Of a DNA stretch of 7,822 nucleotides, positions 6,528 through 7,822 are shown one piece after another (position 1 is the stretch's first letter; each line of letters opens with the position of its first letter). The notes beneath the pieces were generated by a model that was given only the letters and a program-made list of their open reading frames with translations, made no database searches and had not been told where the DNA came from. The translations under genes and the position numbers were made by a program. This stretch comes from Verrucomicrobiota bacterium (lineage in GTDB: Bacteria; Verrucomicrobiota; Verrucomicrobiia; Opitutales; Opitutaceae): the NCBI GenBank assembly GCA_023457715.1, contig JAEWKR010000192.1:1-7822 (forward strand), written 5' to 3'.

Positions 6528-7696
6528 ACGTGATGTCTCTTTGTCGATCGGCCGGGGTTGTCCCGGGAGCGCAAGCGTCCCGGATCGTCCGAGCCGTCCT
6601 CGCCTGGTGGGTCGTCGCCGCCACCCTCCACGCCTTCGACCGGCCGGAGGTCACGTTTCAGGTGTATCAGTTTCCCGCGGACAAGATCCCGCGCGTGGAC
6701 GGCGATCCATCGGATTGGGCGATGGTGCCGGACCGTTACGCGGTCCGCACGGAGCAGTTTGTCAATGAGAGCAGGCGACCCTCCAAACCGGGCACGCTCG
6801 ACGTCGCGGTGCGCGTGGGCTGGGTGAAGGGGTTGAACCGGCTGTATTTCCTCTACGAAGCCACTGACGACTACTGGGATTTCAGTCTGCCCGGGCTGCA
6901 CAACGACACGTTTGAAATCATCGTCGACGGTGATGCGTCGGGCGGCCCCCTGCTCGACAAAGGGCACAAGGAATTCTGGACGACGAAGAACGTGAGCGAG
7001 ATGGCGGTACGGTCGGACGATCGCCTCTCGGTCGCGGAAGCCCACTGGGCCAGCCACGGGGCGCACGCGCAGAATTATCACATCTTCACGCCCGCGGAGG
7101 GGAAAGACTGGGCGCTGTCCTGGAACGCGGCGAGTTGGACCAAGGAAATGCCTTGGGCAAATGCGGTTTGCCGCCACGACGTCAGGCCCGGCGAGCCGGG
7201 CAAGGTTGTCCTCGAGTTCTGGATCACTCCGTTCGATTACGCTGGGCCGGAGGGCCCGGAGCGCGCGGTGGAGTCGGTCCTGCGGGAGAACAAGCTGATC
7301 GGGCTGGGACTGATCGTGATCGATTACGACGACGTGGCGGCGCGCGGCAGTTCAGGCTTCTGGAATTTGTCCCGCCAGCACCATGCGTATGGTGACGCCT
7401 CCTCGCTTTGCGCCTTCAAGCTGATGCCGCTCGAGCCTGAGCATGTACCCGCGTTCGAGGCGCGGTGGTCCTTCCGGGTGGTGGATCACGATCGGCGGCT
7501 GGTGGCCTTCAAGGACGAATCGGTCGGGCCGGTCGCGCGTTGGGCTTGGGACTTCGGAGACGGGACGACGTCGGAAGAGCAGCATCCGATCCATGCGTTC
7601 AAGCAGCCCGGAAGTTTTGTCACCGTGCTGGAAGTGACGACCGAGGACGGGAAGACCGCCCGGCGCTCGAAAGTTTGGGATGTTCAGTTACGGTGA
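6524..7696 (+). CDS. Exported CBM9-like domain protein with C-terminal PKD domain
   Basis: The product is a 390-residue exported protein with no catalytic domain that I recognise. A signal-peptide-like segment has its core at about 24-35 (AVLAWWVVAATL), ending HAF-DRPE. A large CBM9-like beta-sandwich region follows (about 46-307): IPRVDGDPSDWA is the usual opening (Asp59-Gly60, Asp64-Trp65), then LYFLYEATDDYWDF, DTFEIIVDGD and VLEFWITPFDY. The C-terminus is a PKD domain (about 313-388) with the signature WDFGDGTTS (342-350). It likely binds carbohydrate and holds enzyme or cell to the substrate. The ATG overlaps the stop of the BNR_4 gene (ATGA), and no strong Shine-Dalgarno is visible, so translation is probably coupled. 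The pairing suggests a functional partnership with the BNR_4 protein. A hairpin element encodes residues 14-20, ahead of the signal core. Confidence 0.88.
   Translation: MNVMSLCRSAGVVPGAQASRIVRAVLAWWVVAATLHAFDRPEVTFQVYQFPADKIPRVDGDPSDWAMVPDRYAVRTEQFVNESRRPSKPGTLDVAVRVGWVKGLNRLYFLYEATDDYWDFSLPGLHNDTFEIIVDGDASGGPLLDKGHKEFWTTKNVSEMAVRSDDRLSVAEAHWASHGAHAQNYHIFTPAEGKDWALSWNAASWTKEMPWANAVCRHDVRPGEPGKVVLEFWITPFDYAGPEGPERAVESVLRENKLIGLGLIVIDYDDVAARGSSGFWNLSRQHHAYGDASSLCAFKLMPLEPEHVPAFEARWSFRVVDHDRRLVAFKDESVGPVARWAWDFGDGTTSEEQHPIHAFKQPGSFVTVLEVTTEDGKTARRSKVWDVQLR
6563..6583 (+). repeat. Hairpin element in the signal-peptide n-region of the CBM9/PKD gene
   Basis: CCGGGA-(G)-CGC (6563-6572) pairs with GCG-TCCCGG (6575-6583) around an AA-centred loop, with one bulged G. 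It is seven codons long and encodes PGAQASR (residues 14-20). I recall GGGAGCGCAAGCGTCCC-type hairpins as recurrent in high-GC Planctomycetes and Verrucomicrobia, but cannot confirm that here. It lengthens the n-region of the signal peptide, adding an Arg near the hydrophobic core. Confidence 0.6.
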
Positions 7697-7822
7697 TGGC
7701 CGCCTTCGCAATGACGCCTCGCCGCAACCCCATTCCCCCTGGCCGGTTCTCGCCTCCACCACCCGCGACGGATACGGGCGGGGCGCCCCCCCGCGCGGGC
7801 CCCGGGGGGCCCCGGGGCGCCC
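7680..7822 (+). CDS. Possible start of a further gene, cut by the window end (uncertain)
   Basis: Two frames stay open to the end. One starts at ATG 7680, overlapping the PKD gene by 17 bases, and reads MFSYGDGRLRNDASPQPHS then PWPVLASTTRDGYGR. The other starts at ATG 7696 (TGATG overlap) and reads MAAFAMTPRRN followed by Pro-rich sequence. The TRDGYG stretch looks more protein-like, but neither shows a recognisable domain or signal peptide in so few codons. The sequence after about 7777 is GC-only and may be unreliable, so open frames there mean little. Confidence 0.25.
   Translation, partial: MFSYGDGRLRNDASPQPHSPWPVLASTTRDGYGRGAPPRGPRGAPGR
7777..7822. other. GC-only low-complexity window end
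   Basis: The last 46 bases contain only G and C, with runs such as seven C at 7786-7792 and alternating blocks of G and C from 7797 on. This composition departs abruptly from the mixed sequence ending near GATAC (7771-7775) and mirrors the G-rich start of the window. Assembly or sequencing noise is the likeliest explanation. Confidence 0.55.

Noticed and set aside
6729..6747. CGGACCG/CGGTCCG hairpin in the CBM9-like gene
   Set aside because: It encodes VPDRYAVRT, which fits the normal domain sequence with no sign of an insertion, so it is probably coincidence.
7186..7201. GCCCGGC-GA-GCCGGGC hairpin in the CBM9-like gene
   Set aside because: The encoded RPGEPGK turn precedes a conserved VVLEFWIT strand and looks like ordinary protein; the palindrome follows from Pro-Gly codons.

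Overview
The window is high-GC bacterial DNA with four intact genes, all on the + strand. All four encode exported proteins, and at least three look built to bind or cut plant or algal polysaccharide. The C-terminal modules of the first gene, the GH43, BNR_4 and PKD protein types, and the dense short palindromic repeats suggest a Verrucomicrobiota member, probably Opitutaceae-like. That placement is from memory of such genomes, not from a search. No SusC/SusD pair, regulator, RNA gene, insertion sequence or CRISPR array is visible.

Layout: 1-46 is G-rich low complexity, possibly a contig-end artefact. 68-190 is a tandem hexamer array (GAGCAC/GAGTAC). 191-307 is a short leader with one small operator-like palindrome. 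308-2713 encodes a secreted GH43 glycosidase with a CBM6-like domain, an Ig-like domain and two tandem C-terminal modules. 2714-2913 is an intergenic block made largely of nested inverted repeats. 2914-4968 encodes a lipoprotein with two GH43-type propellers; the second is a clear endo-alpha-1,5-L-arabinanase (GH43_5-like). 4998-6527 encodes an exported BNR_4-type propeller protein. 6524-7696 encodes an exported CBM9-like plus PKD protein and overlaps the previous gene by ATGA. After 7696 an unfinished reading frame may begin, but the last ~46 bases are suspicious GC-only sequence.

The last three genes look like one transcription unit (29-base gap, then a 4-base overlap). The first gene may be read together with them or separately, across the repeat block. 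A reasonable inference is a small arabinan, arabinoxylan or pectin side-chain utilisation locus: the GH43 enzymes release arabinose or arabino-oligosaccharides, the BNR_4 protein acts on an accompanying uronic-acid or rhamnose-containing glycan, and the CBM9-like/PKD protein binds carbohydrate at the surface.

The most unusual signal is not a gene. At least five different palindromic or hairpin elements sit inside open reading frames without breaking them. One lies just after the lipobox of the arabinanase lipoprotein, one makes up much of the odd N-terminus of the BNR_4 protein, two lie in loops of the BNR_4 protein, and one is in the signal-peptide n-region of the CBM9-like protein. They avoid recognisable catalytic motifs. 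This resembles the protein-coding palindromic elements of Rickettsia (RPE), but in unrelated sequences and concentrated in exported proteins.
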